A stretch of 64,000 nt of DNA, taken from positions 12,462,001 through 12,526,000 of the forward strand of contig JAGUCH010000001.1 in assembly GCA_019096065.1 (NCBI GenBank), given 5' to 3'. The stretch is from Paracyclopina nana. Its lineage: Eukaryota; Arthropoda; Copepoda; Cyclopoida; Cyclopettidae. The notes under the pieces were generated by a model. It saw only the letters and a list, made by a program, of their open reading frames with translations. It ran no database searches and was not told the DNA's origin. Position numbers and translations under genes: made by a program. The first letter of the stretch is position 1, and the number at the start of each line of letters is the position of its first letter. Shown here in pieces: positions 46,175-57,914 of the stretch.

Positions 46175-47257
46175 CTACTGCTTATCTATGTCTCGAAGCT
46201 TAGAAATTGTTCGTTGAACAAATGCAAAAAGATCTTCATCCGGAGACGACTCCCACAGAGAGCAAATCCGGGTGAACAGTTTGGCCTCTTCTGTGCTTTT
46301 TCCGTAAGCAGTAATGCCCAGCTCTTCAGCGACTCGAGCAAAATCGAGGCCTTTTTGCCTGAGAGAGTCTGGATACTTTTCCGGATTTGAAGTGATTTTC
46401 AGACTTGTAGCCTCAACACAATGTAACGCGATATACGCCAAAAGTCCTGGTTGCAAATTCAGTCCTTGGCCAATGGCAAATTGCTCTTCGGCCATTTGCA
46501 TCGCCGCATCCGGATCTTGCCCCAAAGAACTCCAAGAATGCTCAATTTCTAATAAGCGGACACGATCTTGGTCATTTTGAGGTAGGTTGATATCGTCATC
46601 AGAGCAAAGGTTGCAGTTGCAGAAAAATCCAAATTCCTCCTTCAGTATTTGCCTTCTGGACTGCCTGGAGTGAAAATCAGGTCTTTGAAGAGGTGACATA
46701 TACGAGATAGTGAGTTCCTCGTTCTTTGCAATGGGTTTGACAGCCCTGACAGTGATTTCTTTCCCTGACGAATGGTGGTGGGAATTCTGAGCGCATGAGT
46801 GGTTCAGTCTTGCTATCGTTGGGAATAAGTCTAGATATCTGTGGGTCTCCTCTTCGTTGTTTTAGACAGCAGCCGGAAATTCCATAGAAAAAGAGTTGGT
46901 CTTGATGATTCCATAATTGGTCTTGAGGCCCTTCAAGCCAGACGTGCTAAGCCCGTGTTCTTGAGCAATGTTGGCACTGCACGAGTCTGCCAAGGAATAG
47001 AACTTGAATAGGTCATTGTCTGGTAGCTTATTGAGAGCCGAGAGCAGCGACGGCGAGATAAACTCTTGTTTCTGAGCATCAAATTTTCCCATCAAGTCAC
47101 CTTCTTGAGTGAGCTCGACCTTCAAAAGCGGAAGCTCTTTAATTATCAGTTCGCCAGGATGGATGTCACGCGTTGCTACGAGGCCGTGGCCTTTTTCTGG
47201 TAAACACTCGAGTCTAAACAATTTTAGCTTCTCCATTGAAGAAGGTGATGATAGCAA
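46175..47257 (-). pseudogene. SMYD-like SET-domain gene with an in-frame TAA
   Basis: One frame of 360 codons without introns, broken by a single TAA at codon 132 (46864-46862). Before it: KGHGLVATRDIHPGELI (codons 23-39), the SET-N segment, and a region ending NYGIIKTNSFSMEFPAAV. After it, in the same frame: LFPTIARLNHSC (NHSC at codons 152-155, part of the cofactor and substrate site), then GKEITVRAVKPIAKNEELTI and the post-SET cysteines C213, C215 and C218, then a helical C-terminal region. The family comprises protein lysine methyltransferases or their relatives; no MYND zinc finger is seen, so it resembles the SmydA-like arthropod group. No GT-AG intron preserves the frame while removing the stop. 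Either this is a fresh pseudogene, a null allele, or a base error. Upstream and downstream parts show no other damage. If translated as is, it would give only the first 131 residues. Confidence 0.75.
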
Positions 47258-50200
47258 CTGAAGGCCAGTCAGTAGTAACGATATGACTGGCCCTCATCCT
47301 TGTTGTTGGTGAGCTGCTTTCCCAATTACTTCCTCAGAAGAGGAGCATAGCAGATGATGTTGAGAGGAGCAAAAGTCGATGCCCATAATCAAGGCCACGG
47401 AGTTGATGGTGAATTTCAGCAATGCTCGCGTGGGACTCTCGTTATGTAGCTAATTAGCTTTTCCATGGCTTTGAAATGGAATAGCACTGAGCAAATGCGT
47501 TCCAATGGCACAGATTTTTACAGTTTACCAATAGCTTTCGTTGCCTACTACCAGCAAGGACAAAGACTTTCTCTTTCCGGATGCTTGAAGGAAGGCCCGC
47601 AAGTGGCTCCATCTATCGTCCGGATCCCTCAATAAATGCTAAGTAGCCTTTAATTGGAATGAGTAGCCTAAAGATCCATCATCTCTTGATCACATATAGT
47701 GAACGTATTGATTTATTACTGCGACTGGCTCAAGAACTACTTTTGACCCAACTTCTTCCTACTTTCTCTCTTCCTCCTCAGGGGAGAAGTTGGCCACATA
47801 AAGGGACCATATTGAAAACTCCATCCAAAAATAAAAGAAGAATGGAACTTTTTATTACTCTTCCTTTAGCCCTTGAGTACTACTTCTATATGAAGCATGT
47901 AGCATGCAGCCATAGTTGCTAGCTCTACAAGAGTGCACTGGAGAGCCTTTCTGGCATTAAAGGTACAAGATTCATTTCTTTCTAAAATAAGGAAGGCACC
48001 GAGAAGGGGTTGTTGGGATCCCCATATGGCAGACATTAATGCTTTCACTCAAGATGCAGATGTAGACGCAGTAAGGTGACGTAAACACGACTACGGCGAC
48101 TATCGAGGAGTTTATCTTTTTCTCCTCCTCAGAGTCATGAATATGCACCTTTTCACAACAGACTCATGCATACAAATAGGTCTAGATTCATAGCATCTAC
48201 TTCCTATTCTTGTAAGCACCATATTTTTTCAGCTGCTGCTCTTGTTGAGGATACAGAAAACAGAAAGGAAATGATAGCAGCTATGCTACATCCAGGATTA
48301 TTCTGTGCTAAAGAAAGGTAGGAAAAACGCTACATGTAGGTGGCGGAAAAAATCTATTAGCTAAGTTTTTAAGACCAAAGATTTGGCACATCGCCTTTGA
48401 GGATGTCACAAAAGACGAGTCCTAAAAGATTTCCTGTGCTCTCGCATCCTTTTGTCATTTTCAAATCAGTTCAGCAAAAACGAAGAAACAAAGAAGAAAC
48501 TTTCTGACGACAAATGTGCACATGTCATGTGAACCACACAATAGCAGATTCTTATTATTCATCATACCGAGTTGGTGCTCGGCACGCAACTTTTAATTAA
48601 CAAGCTTTTGGGAATATTAGGTTATTTTGCCCTCTTATGATGTAACAAACTTTTAGTGGTTCTCTCCGTTGAGGAGATTATGACATCCATAACTTTAGTA
48701 ATTTCATCATTGAATTAGGGGATTATTTGATAAAGGTATAAGTAAAATCTAGCTAATTCAATTTTCGAAACAACTCGTGGCAGTACACCACAAGAAACGT
48801 CACTTGATAAAACCTGCGAGTTTCATTTGTATATGCCTTATGCAAGCTTTTCTGGAAATTAAGGAGCTCTGCAAAAAGTAAATCAAGCAATGAAAAAACG
48901 CATATGGAGTTGTTTTGACAGCAGCCTTAGCATTTTTTCACAGTCATGACAAGAAACTGCCAATCAAGAGCACTAGGAAGGATCATAAAACTACACTGCC
49001 TGAAATGAACCGAGAGCCACACATGATCTTGATAATGATGAGAAATGCCCTCAAAATTGGATACGTGATATAAAAGAAGATATGAATGGTCATGTCCCCC
49101 CTTCTCGCGACTCGTCTTGGTACCGGTCTGCACGAAGCCTGATCTAGTTAATAAAAAGAGTAGTGCATAAAAACGAGCCTGCAGCCTAATTCGGCTAGAT
49201 GGAAACGACAGATGACAATTTATTGAGAAATTGGATCCAATTAAATTCCCAGCTTACATGACAAATCCCACATTGGCCAATTAATCATGCCCCTATTTTG
49301 CAGCTAAGCAACTACATGGCTTTTATGCATAATCGCAAAAATGCATGCTCAGTTGTGGGAGAAACACGACTGACCTCAAGCAGCGAGCAAATCACTCGAT
49401 GTTGTATCCTTGGTATGCAGCGAGCAGGAGGAACAATGCATATTTATGCTTGGTAGGGGGATGAAAATCGATGTCACACATCTTCAAACAGCAGAGGCTG
49501 CCAGAAGCCTGATTGATCAATCATTGGACACTCATCACAACTGGGTCAAGACCGGATATGGAGCTGAACATACAAACGGTGAGCGCGCGATAGCAACTTT
49601 GTGAAGAGGCCAAAAACTTTGCCACCAATCTCAGAACAAAAGAACTAGCTTTTGCGAAACTTGTGCCTATATACCATACAGAGTTTCACGTCTCTTCCAC
49701 CACAGTGGTATAAGGATATTATCGTCTGGTTCAGACGGATGCTCGACGTGGAAGCCACTTGAATTCGATCGATCCTATCAGAGCGCGAGATTGCATAAAT
49801 CCAATAAATGTGCAGAGACGAAAGTAGTCATTGCTGATGGTCTAATCCATTTCAACCCAGCAGAGAGCAGCCGACTTCCTACATATTCCATATCTGTCAC
49901 GAGCAAACACTCATCGCTATCTTAGCAGCTTTGGTGCCTCGAGGGAACAGACGATGAAAAAAACGAGGATAAAGGCATAAATCAGATCCAGCATGATATG
50001 AAAATTCGTTTTTCCTCGCACAGCATCCATAGATCTCGCTCGCTTTTTGCCAGCCTGTTATATCGGACAAAAACAATTGTTGAGAATTCATCAACTTGGC
50101 GAAGAAGAAAGCAAGCCCGACGTTTTTATACGAGAACTGACAGAACGAATGTGTCAGCAGCCGCTTTTCATTCATCTACCAGTAGCAGCAGCGAAGCTTT

Positions 50201-52469
50201 TTTCGACCCCATCTATCCCCTTTTGCAAAGAACTATCTAGCACATCCAATGAGCGGGGACAAACAGCTACTAGCAGAGCTGCAGAACCAGCGAAGAAAAA
50301 TGTCTTGCTTTTTTGTTGCCAACTCAACTACTGGCTGACAAGATCTCTAATTTTTCAACTATGGCACTCGAGATAGCAACTCCTTTTTGTACTGAATTGT
50401 TGCTGCTAGTGTTACATACCGAAAACGTCCTAATCAATTTAAAAGCGACAGCAGGAGCAGCCTCAACCGCATTCATAGAGGGAGAATAATAAGACAAAGT
50501 GGCTAGATATCAAATGTCTTACCCTCCCAGACAAATAATTCCGCATTGCTGCTGCTGCTGCTGGTGTTGTGTCCTCAATTTATGCGAGACCGACGAGCCT
50601 GATTCTCCCGCCATCCAAGCAATAATGAATGGCAAATTGTTGGACATCTGGCGCGAAAGACGAGAGAGATGATCACCATCATTATCATCTGCTTTCTTTT
50701 GTGCACGACAAAATAACAATTGTCCCAGCTCGAGCAAGATCCCATAGAAAAGCTCAGAAAGCAATTTCTCTCGTCTCTTGTTACTGTATAGAGCTGCTAT
50801 AGAGATCTTTGAATTAACCATATACTGCCAAGATTAGAAACCTTTCTTGCGACTAACATTAAAGGACGTTTATCCTTTGTGACACTCGAAGTCCCCTTCA
50901 ATGTGTCACTCAGCCTGCATTTGCGCTCGAAAGGAATTGCGGGTTTTTATGGTAACTGACGTGGTTGTGTTAGCCCGAAAATCAATACAATAACCGCGCG
51001 CGACAAGGAAATGCATTTTGCATCCATCTAGACGACAACAACGGAAGGCGAAGTCTCTTGAGAATTTGCACAATGACAACGGCACTACCAGGGGCAAAGT
51101 AAACAACTAATCTTGGGATAAAAGCAGGTCACGCACTTTTGTTTTGCACAATTCTCCAAAGCAGCAGCTTTGACACTTGTGTTTCAAGGTGTCAGCAAAA
51201 AAATGACGTGCCAGAGGAGCTGCGTTGCCTTAATCGTATATTTCCATAATTAATGGGGTACATTTGTTAAACTGAAATTAGGCCACGACTTGGGAGAATT
51301 TAATAATTGGCTGCTGCTGCTCCCTGATGAAAAGCATCATATGCACAGGCGGGGCTTTTAATGACAGAGATGCGTGAAGTCGGATTAATTTCGCAGCACC
51401 ACCACCACTAGTGAAAAAAGTTGGTGGAAGCGCTCAAAGTTTAAAAACTTCCTCCCCTCCTTCTTTTTTTCCAGGATGAAAAAGCTGTAGAATAAGGTAT
51501 ACGAGATGGTTCTTCGCTTCTTTGATCTTATCCCAGCTCGAAAGCCCCAGTTTCTTCAGTTCACATTTTGGGCAGAGATATTATGGCTTGCATAAACATA
51601 TTTTGTAAGACAGCCATTTCCCCAGGTAGTATTCCTACCACTCAGAGAGAGAGAGAGAGAGAAGGCCAGAAATTATTTTCATTTTAACTTTGCTGGCAAC
51701 AGGAATGGATGCCGCAAACTTTTTAGAGTGTTTACATGCAAATGCTGCAGATGTTTCGCCGGCAGTTTTGAAAACTCGCTAATAAATACATGCACTGCTG
51801 CTGTCTAAAAATTCACCCCTCCCCAGGAGAAAGTCGAATCTTGAGATAAATATTTTGAAAGCCCATTCTGTGAATAGTGCAAAATAGCTTTTTGCAAGTT
51901 CTGACAACAACAGCCAGCACATGGCGCTTTCTCATCCTCCTCCATTGAATTTTGAAAGGAGGAGAAAGAAGATACTTCTGCTGAAATTCGACAACAATGT
52001 TTCTTAGATCCCCCTTCTGCCTTTTGCTACTCCAACCACTTTACAGCTTTTTGATGGGGTGAAGATTTGAGGATTAGAATTCCGCAGAAATGTGTGTGTG
52101 CGTGTGTCAAAATTAGTCTACTACGACTTGAATGATTTTATGAGTCATAAAGTAGGAACGTCAAAAAGTTCCCCCGAGAAAATGGGGTCAGTTCCGATGT
52201 AGCAGACCCATTTTCATTCAATGGCTACTGATATGGGGTGAGCTGCTTGCAGCAGTACATTCACCAAAAGCTGTACTACATAGCCAACCTCATTCAACGG
52301 GGGCGACATTAATTTGACATGCTATCCGAGTCGACTATGAACCAGATGAATGCAAACAGCTTTTAATTTTCCTCCCTTACACTCAGCTAGTGTACTACAC
52401 CCTTGTTTGGCGAATAAATTATTAAACAAAAGACGTGAGTGAGTAACGTGATGAGACTTCTTGGCGGAA
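47258..52469. other. Gap between the SET-domain gene and Rnd-like gene B
   Basis: About 5.2 kb with many small open frames, none with a domain. A short GA repeat lies at 51644-51662. No RNA gene was seen. Confidence 0.4.
51644..51662. repeat. (AG)n microsatellite
   Basis: Nine AG dinucleotides and a final A. Confidence 0.9.
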
Positions 52470-52475
52470 TTTATT
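52470..52475 (-). terminator. Polyadenylation signal of Rnd-like gene B
   Basis: AATAAA on the minus strand, 70 bp after the stop codon. Confidence 0.6.
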
Positions 52476-52545
52476 CATTGCCGAGAGAAGAAACTCTAGA
52501 CGAGCGAGCCACTATTACAATAGATATGAATGAATTTGTCGCGCG

Positions 52546-55500
52546 TTACATTACATTGCAACTTTGCTTGTAGCGCCGAGAGCCTTCCGGCATCGGGCGG
52601 TACACTCCAGACTTGGGGGATACGAAATTCAGGCTCTTGATGAGGCTAGGGTCCTCGGTGTCTGGAATGCCAGAGGAATCCATCAGCCTCAATTTGTACG
52701 AGGACAGGTCGGCCGAGGAGGCCGCCGAGGCTGTGCTCGAGGCCTTACTACTGTTCTGACTAGAGCAAGTACTTTTCAGAGATTCGTATGTCTTCTCAAA
52801 GATTTTCTCGCCGACAGTGCCGACATTGGTGGCGGAGGCTTCCATATCTTCGGAGACGGCCTCCAATCTGGGAACAGGCGAAAAACACTGCGAAGAGGTC
52901 GGGGACTTGAGATCAAAACTGTAGTCAGAGCCGATAGGAGACATTGGCGCGGCCACTGGAATGGGGACTTTCTGGTAGGTTCTGTACGATGTCCTTCGAG
53001 TCAGACAATTCGGCCTAATCATGGCTGAATGGCCGCCACCTCCAAGTTCTGACAGAGAATCGAATCTACGTCCGCTCAACAGGGTCTGATTATGGCAGCC
53101 CAGCTCTTGTTTACTGGCGAGCAGCCGTTTCTGGGGGTCTCCCGAGGGAGTAATTAGTGTCTGGGGACTGTAACAATTGGGTAAAGGGGTTTTGAATAGA
53201 GACGTCGGCCTCTGAGGCCGAGATGGCCCATTTTCCACCGAGTCTGAATAGATGCTTGAAGGCCGGGACATAGTGACGGCCTTGCTGTGGAATGTCTGGA
53301 AGCTAGCGACTGACATATTGGTATCCGACTGATAGGCTTCATTCTCAAGAATTGACGGCGGAATTCGAGGCTGCTGCTGGTCTTGTGGCAGCCTCAGAGG
53401 TTCAGGTGAGAAAGTGGAGAGCCTCGCATCACATTCCGAGAAAGATGAAGGACTATTGAGGGGAGGTGGCGCCACGGTGCCCGCGTAGTGGCGATAGCTG
53501 TTACGCAATTGCTGTTGGTGTCCGCCGCATTTCTTAAGAAAGCCCGAATTGTTATTATCCAGGGGCTCGAAGAGAGACAAGGATGAATTGATGCTGGGAC
53601 TCCGCTTGAACAACGTTGACTGCTGCTGACTATTTTTATTGCTGCAGCTGGTGCTACTTTTCTTCTTGATGGCCGCCAAGGCACATAGCTCAAAAGCCTC
53701 GGCGTTATTGTCCAACGGAAACTTGGCTGAAGTTTCAACGTAATTGACCGCCTGAATTTCGCAGCAAATGGCCAAGGCCTGGTCCGAGCTGACTGGAGTA
53801 CGGCCAGTCTTGGATAAATGATTCAGTGTGGCTGGATCATTTCGTAGGTCCGACTGACAGCCGCACAGGACTACGGGCACATCTGGCCTTTGCCGTCGCA
53901 GCTCTCGAATCCACTTGTTCTTGACATTATACAGCGAGATTGGGTCGCTGATTTTGTAGCAGAGCAAGAAGACATCGGCTTCTTGGTAGGACAAGGGCCG
54001 CACTGAATCGTAGGCAGGGGATCCTAAAAAACGTAAAATACACTTTATTGCCACCGCATCATTGTAGTCTAGATAGCGGAAGAAGGGATTAATGCTTTCT
54101 CCAGTATTGGCTTTGCCAATAAAAGCCGCCTACTGTAGCTTGGAGGGGAGCAACAAAGTCCTATTCTCGCTTGTGTGCAGGGTTTAAAAAATTGCCACAG
54201 GCTCCCGCTAACGGAACAAAAAAATGTATCAAGAAAAAGGAAGAGGACGGCCTTGTGTAACTGTCGCAGATGGTCCAAATGGACATCGTTATGGATCAAA
54301 GGTAGTCGTGTCGAGAAACGATGCTGCGACGTGAAAAATATCATCTCCAGCGGCTTCAACTACTTTTATGGCAAAAGTGAAAGCTAGCCTTGGCTTTGCT
54401 GCTGTTAATATCGAGCACAATAACAGTAGGCATAAAACAACGATGCGTACCAGATATGAGAAGTACCCATGAACACCATTGCCAGAGATTTACAAGTAGT
54501 AGGGGGTGGGAAAAATGTGTATATGAAAAGAGGATAATAAACACTAAGCGAGTTCCGTAATTTCAGCCAAGCGGGAGATGCTGCTAGAAAATCCTTTGGT
54601 GGCCCATATTGTAAAGTTGCTTGTATGCGGGCTTGGTGGCTTACTTTACAGAAAAAGGAATTGAAAGCCTAAACAGTAGAACTGCAATACCTGACGTATC
54701 CCAGAAGCTGAAGTGCACCATGTGTTTGTTCACCTCTTGTTGCCCAAAAGACTTGTCGAAGCTGGTGGGCATGTAGACCTGAAATGCATAAAAAATGAGT
54801 AAGTAAATAAAGTATTGGAAGACGCATTCCCAGATTGTTGCTGCTACTGCGGCATGCAGCAGGCCCCAAATGAGTAAGTTTGCAGCAGACCCAAGAGCTT
54901 TTCTTGATTTATGGCTCGCTTAACCTTCATGGGCCCACAAGAGAGAGAGGAAGGAGGAGAAGAGGGGCCTTGTGAAACTACTAGTGAGACTTCTTTCCTT
55001 GATTGAGACGAATGGAAACTTGTGTTTCCAGCGAGGAGAAACGAAACGACAATAAATCCAATTTGCAATAGAGGAGTCAACCAACTTTTTTATCTACAGC
55101 AGCAATAGCAACAGAAGCAGTCTCTGATTAGAGCTAATGAAAAATCAATTTAGCAAGCCGTTTCCTTCACAGCAGCAGCAGCAGCACATAAAAGGAGCAA
55201 AGCATGCCAAACACTTTGATTTCTATCGTGGCAACTAGTTGCCAATTAGTGGCCAAGGTCCACCTCGAGTGTAGAGATAATAAAGCCAAAATAAATCTTC
55301 TTGGGGACTGTTTGCACTTTTTCTTGCATGCCCAAGTGGACGATCAAAATTTTTTCAATTATCACCCAACTAATCTGAACTGATGTTGTGCTTTTGACCA
55401 TTAAAACGTGGCCATCGTATGAGCCGATCTGGCCAACTCCTCATCAAGGTTCTCACACCTGTCAAGAGAGCAACGTTAGTGCGACCAAGAAATGCGAGCA

Positions 55501-55982
55501 GCGAATTGTGTCCAAGCCACAGATTTAAGCTGGCCATCAAGTTGGTCGCTGATGAAGGATCCATTAAGATATCAATCATGACATTTTCATGGAGGTGCAC
55601 GCACGGCAATTTTTAGCAGGCAACAACACCGGTTGTTACCTCACTGGAGAAGAGGCCAATTTACTCAGTTATGGCCAATTTGGAGAAAAAAGTGGTTGAC
55701 AAATACTAAAGGGGTTTCTTGGGCGGTGTTGGCACACACGTTGCCATGACAGGTAATCATCGAAGCAGGCACGTGACACATATGCTCCAGGCACGAATGT
55801 TTGCTCAGCAACGAGACGAAGAAAGCACAAGTCACAATAATAGTAATGGTCGCAGTAGAATGACTTACCGGTTGAAAGTTGTGGTGAACGAATCGCTGTA
55901 GTAAAGCACTCTTGCCCGTGCGGCTGTCGCCCACTACAACCACTGTGCACTTGGTTTCACTCGCGATTTTCAAGTTGGTCAT
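52546..55982 (-). CDS. Rnd: Rnd-like atypical Rho GTPase, paralogue B (CNVM prenyl box)
   Basis: Exons 55982-55869, 54778-54691 and 54023-52546 give 559 residues, with intron phases 0 and 1 exactly as in paralogue A, and a middle exon of 88 bp in both genes. P-loop GDSRTGKS is at 18-25, switch I MPTSF with T43, then DTSGSPAYDSVRPLSY from residue 65, nearly the wording of vertebrate Rnd proteins, and GCQSDLR later. Rac position 12 is S and position 61 is S, the known Rnd changes that abolish GTP hydrolysis. The protein ends CNVM; vertebrate Rnd1-3 also end in a CAAX box with M, a farnesylation signal. Inference: a constitutively GTP-bound, farnesylated antagonist of Rho signalling at membranes. 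Oddity: the tail of about 380 residues (S, P, Q, N-rich) between the GTPase fold and CAAX is far longer than in vertebrate Rnd, where the whole protein is about 230-245 residues. Confidence 0.93.
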
Positions 55983-56991
55983 CTTGATCTGTCAGGTCAT
56001 CTTACGGGGTGATATAAATTCGTGCGCATTGAGGTGCGAGCAAAAGCCGACTGCAGCTGCAGACGTGGAGCGCACTACGAGACGACGGCGACGACGACGC
56101 GAGCTCCTCGAGCAGCAGCGCTACTTGCTCCGAATATGCAAGGAGCACCACCACACATCCAAGCTAAGGAACATTATTGAAACCAATACACTACTCAACG
56201 CACACACATATTAATGGTCGCTAAATGTTCCCCCGTCGACATTACGCTCATTTGCTCTGTCTCGCAGCTCTATTTATGGTGCACCACCGGCCGCTACGCT
56301 AGCTACTTTTCAGATTTCCCCCTCTGCTGCAATTTGCACAAATGATGGCGGTGGTGGTGACCAAATGGGAAATTTCTCAGAATCCCACTCAATCCCATAA
56401 TTTCAGAGGGAGAAAAAGGTCTAGTTCAGCAACAACTGATCAACAGCCATGGCAGCAGCTAGCGGACACATTTTCACATATTGTTAGTCTGCATCACTCA
56501 CGATTCCTTTAGCCCAATTTGATCCCCTTACTAAGCTCATCAGCAGGAGCGAGAGCAAGAAGGGGACATCAGCTGGAACAGTGAAAGAAAAGAGGCGCAT
56601 TTTGACGTCGTGACGTGATGTTCCGGTGAGCTTCCTTCTTCATCTTTCCCCCTTTTGGGGTGAGGAAGATGGCGCTGCAGCTCAAAGAGGGGCAATCGTT
56701 TGTAACAATGAGTCATGACTAAGAAAGACACGCTGCACTTTGAAATGGTGGCTTTCTCGACTCCCGCCGCTGATGCGAGTGATGATGACGAAAAGCCCTC
56801 TTCTCAGCAGCAGCAGCAAAGATTTTTGAAAGGCACTGGACCGAGCGCATCGTAGCATTACTAGGATGCCAATGCGGAAAAAAAGCAATAATGGTAAAAA
56901 GTTGGCTGCTACTACAGCAATAAAAGCATTTCATGGATTGACAGGAGATGGACAGACACATATTTTTCCTTTTGGGAGCGAGGCTGAAACA
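55983..56991. other. Upstream flank of Rnd-like gene B
   Basis: Contains the promoter and 5' leader of the leftward Rnd gene near 55983-56300. A purine-rich GACGACGGCGACGACGAC stretch lies near 56079. No other gene recognised. Confidence 0.4.
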
Positions 56992-56999
56992 AATTGAAG

Positions 57000-57914
57000 G
57001 GGAATACTGTAAAAAGTCCTCAATGTCAAAAGTCCTGATATATAAAATCCTCATTTAAAAAGTCCTGATATATGAAGTCTTAATGTAAAAAGTCCTGATG
57101 TAAAAAATTACGCTCTGCAAAGACTATTTTTTTACAAATATCAATAATTGTTTGATAAAATATTAAGGCATGTATTTCATGTATGAAACAAAATTACCGA
57201 CACTGCTTTTATTGAATATGTTTGACTTATCTTAAGATCTCCATCGACTTACGTCAAGACCAGAAAGGTGAATCGATTGGTCAAAGTAATCTTAGATTGG
57301 CCACTGTTTGTTTACTATTATTAACTTATTTGATTAAGAAAAAGTAAAAGTTGGCCAATAAAATTCTATCATAATTGCCGGTAAAAAAGTTGGTTGTTAC
57401 ATTGCCTTTGATACTTTTATATGATGGAAAGCAATTTTCTCATGTATAATTCAGTTTACCAATTTGTCTCAGTTCATATAACTACACATATATAAAAGCT
57501 CTGACGTTTAACTTTATCAAGTGACACACATTATAAAGTATTTTATAAGGTGTGTTGCTCCTCTGTTACCATGATATTGTCAAAGAAATAAATTGTTTAC
57601 ATATGTAAATAGATATTCCCCATACTGCATAGGAATTCGCGCACGCGCTTGCTGAAAAATTAGTAATTAAGAGAAATTAGAAATTGACCCTTTCTGGTCT
57701 TGCCATTTGGCGATGGAGATCTTTAGACATATCAATGCAAGAGTCCTCTCTATTTTTATTTTTTTTTTAATTGGAACTTATGACATCCTTTGTTCACATA
57801 AAAGGACTTTTGATATCTGGTCTTTATATGAGCGGACTTTTAGTATTTGGACTTTTTGCATCCGGACTTTTTTTATCTGGACATTTCACATCGCGGACTT
57901 TTTACAGTACATCC
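57000..57914. mobile_element. Foldback/Mutator-like element, 915 bp, AAAAAGTCC sub-repeat ends
   Basis: Left end (57000 to about 57110) is TACTGTAAAAAGTCC followed by spaced blocks of AAAAGTCCTGATATAT. The right end (about 57780-57914) is the inverse: TACTGTAAAAAGTCC, then AAAAAGTCCGGATG, AAAAGTCCAAATAC. An 8-bp direct repeat, AATTGAAG, flanks the element at 56992-56999 and 57915-57922. The interior includes the dispersed repeat at 57416-57626. No transposase is visible. Confidence 0.78.
57416..57626. repeat. Second copy of the 37626 repeat
   Basis: Starts TTTATATGATGGAAAGCAAT and follows 37627-37806 closely, with a few substitutions and a short deletion at CTCTGTTACC. It lacks the tRNA-like part and joins directly to the TAAATTGTTTACATATGTAA sequence seen at 38383. 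It is nested in or part of the 915-bp element. Confidence 0.8.

Noticed and set aside
46862-46864. TAA in the SET gene as a selenocysteine or as part of a tiny intron
   Set aside because: Selenocysteine uses TGA, and the GT-AG pairs available here span 29 or 37 nt, too short and frame-breaking.
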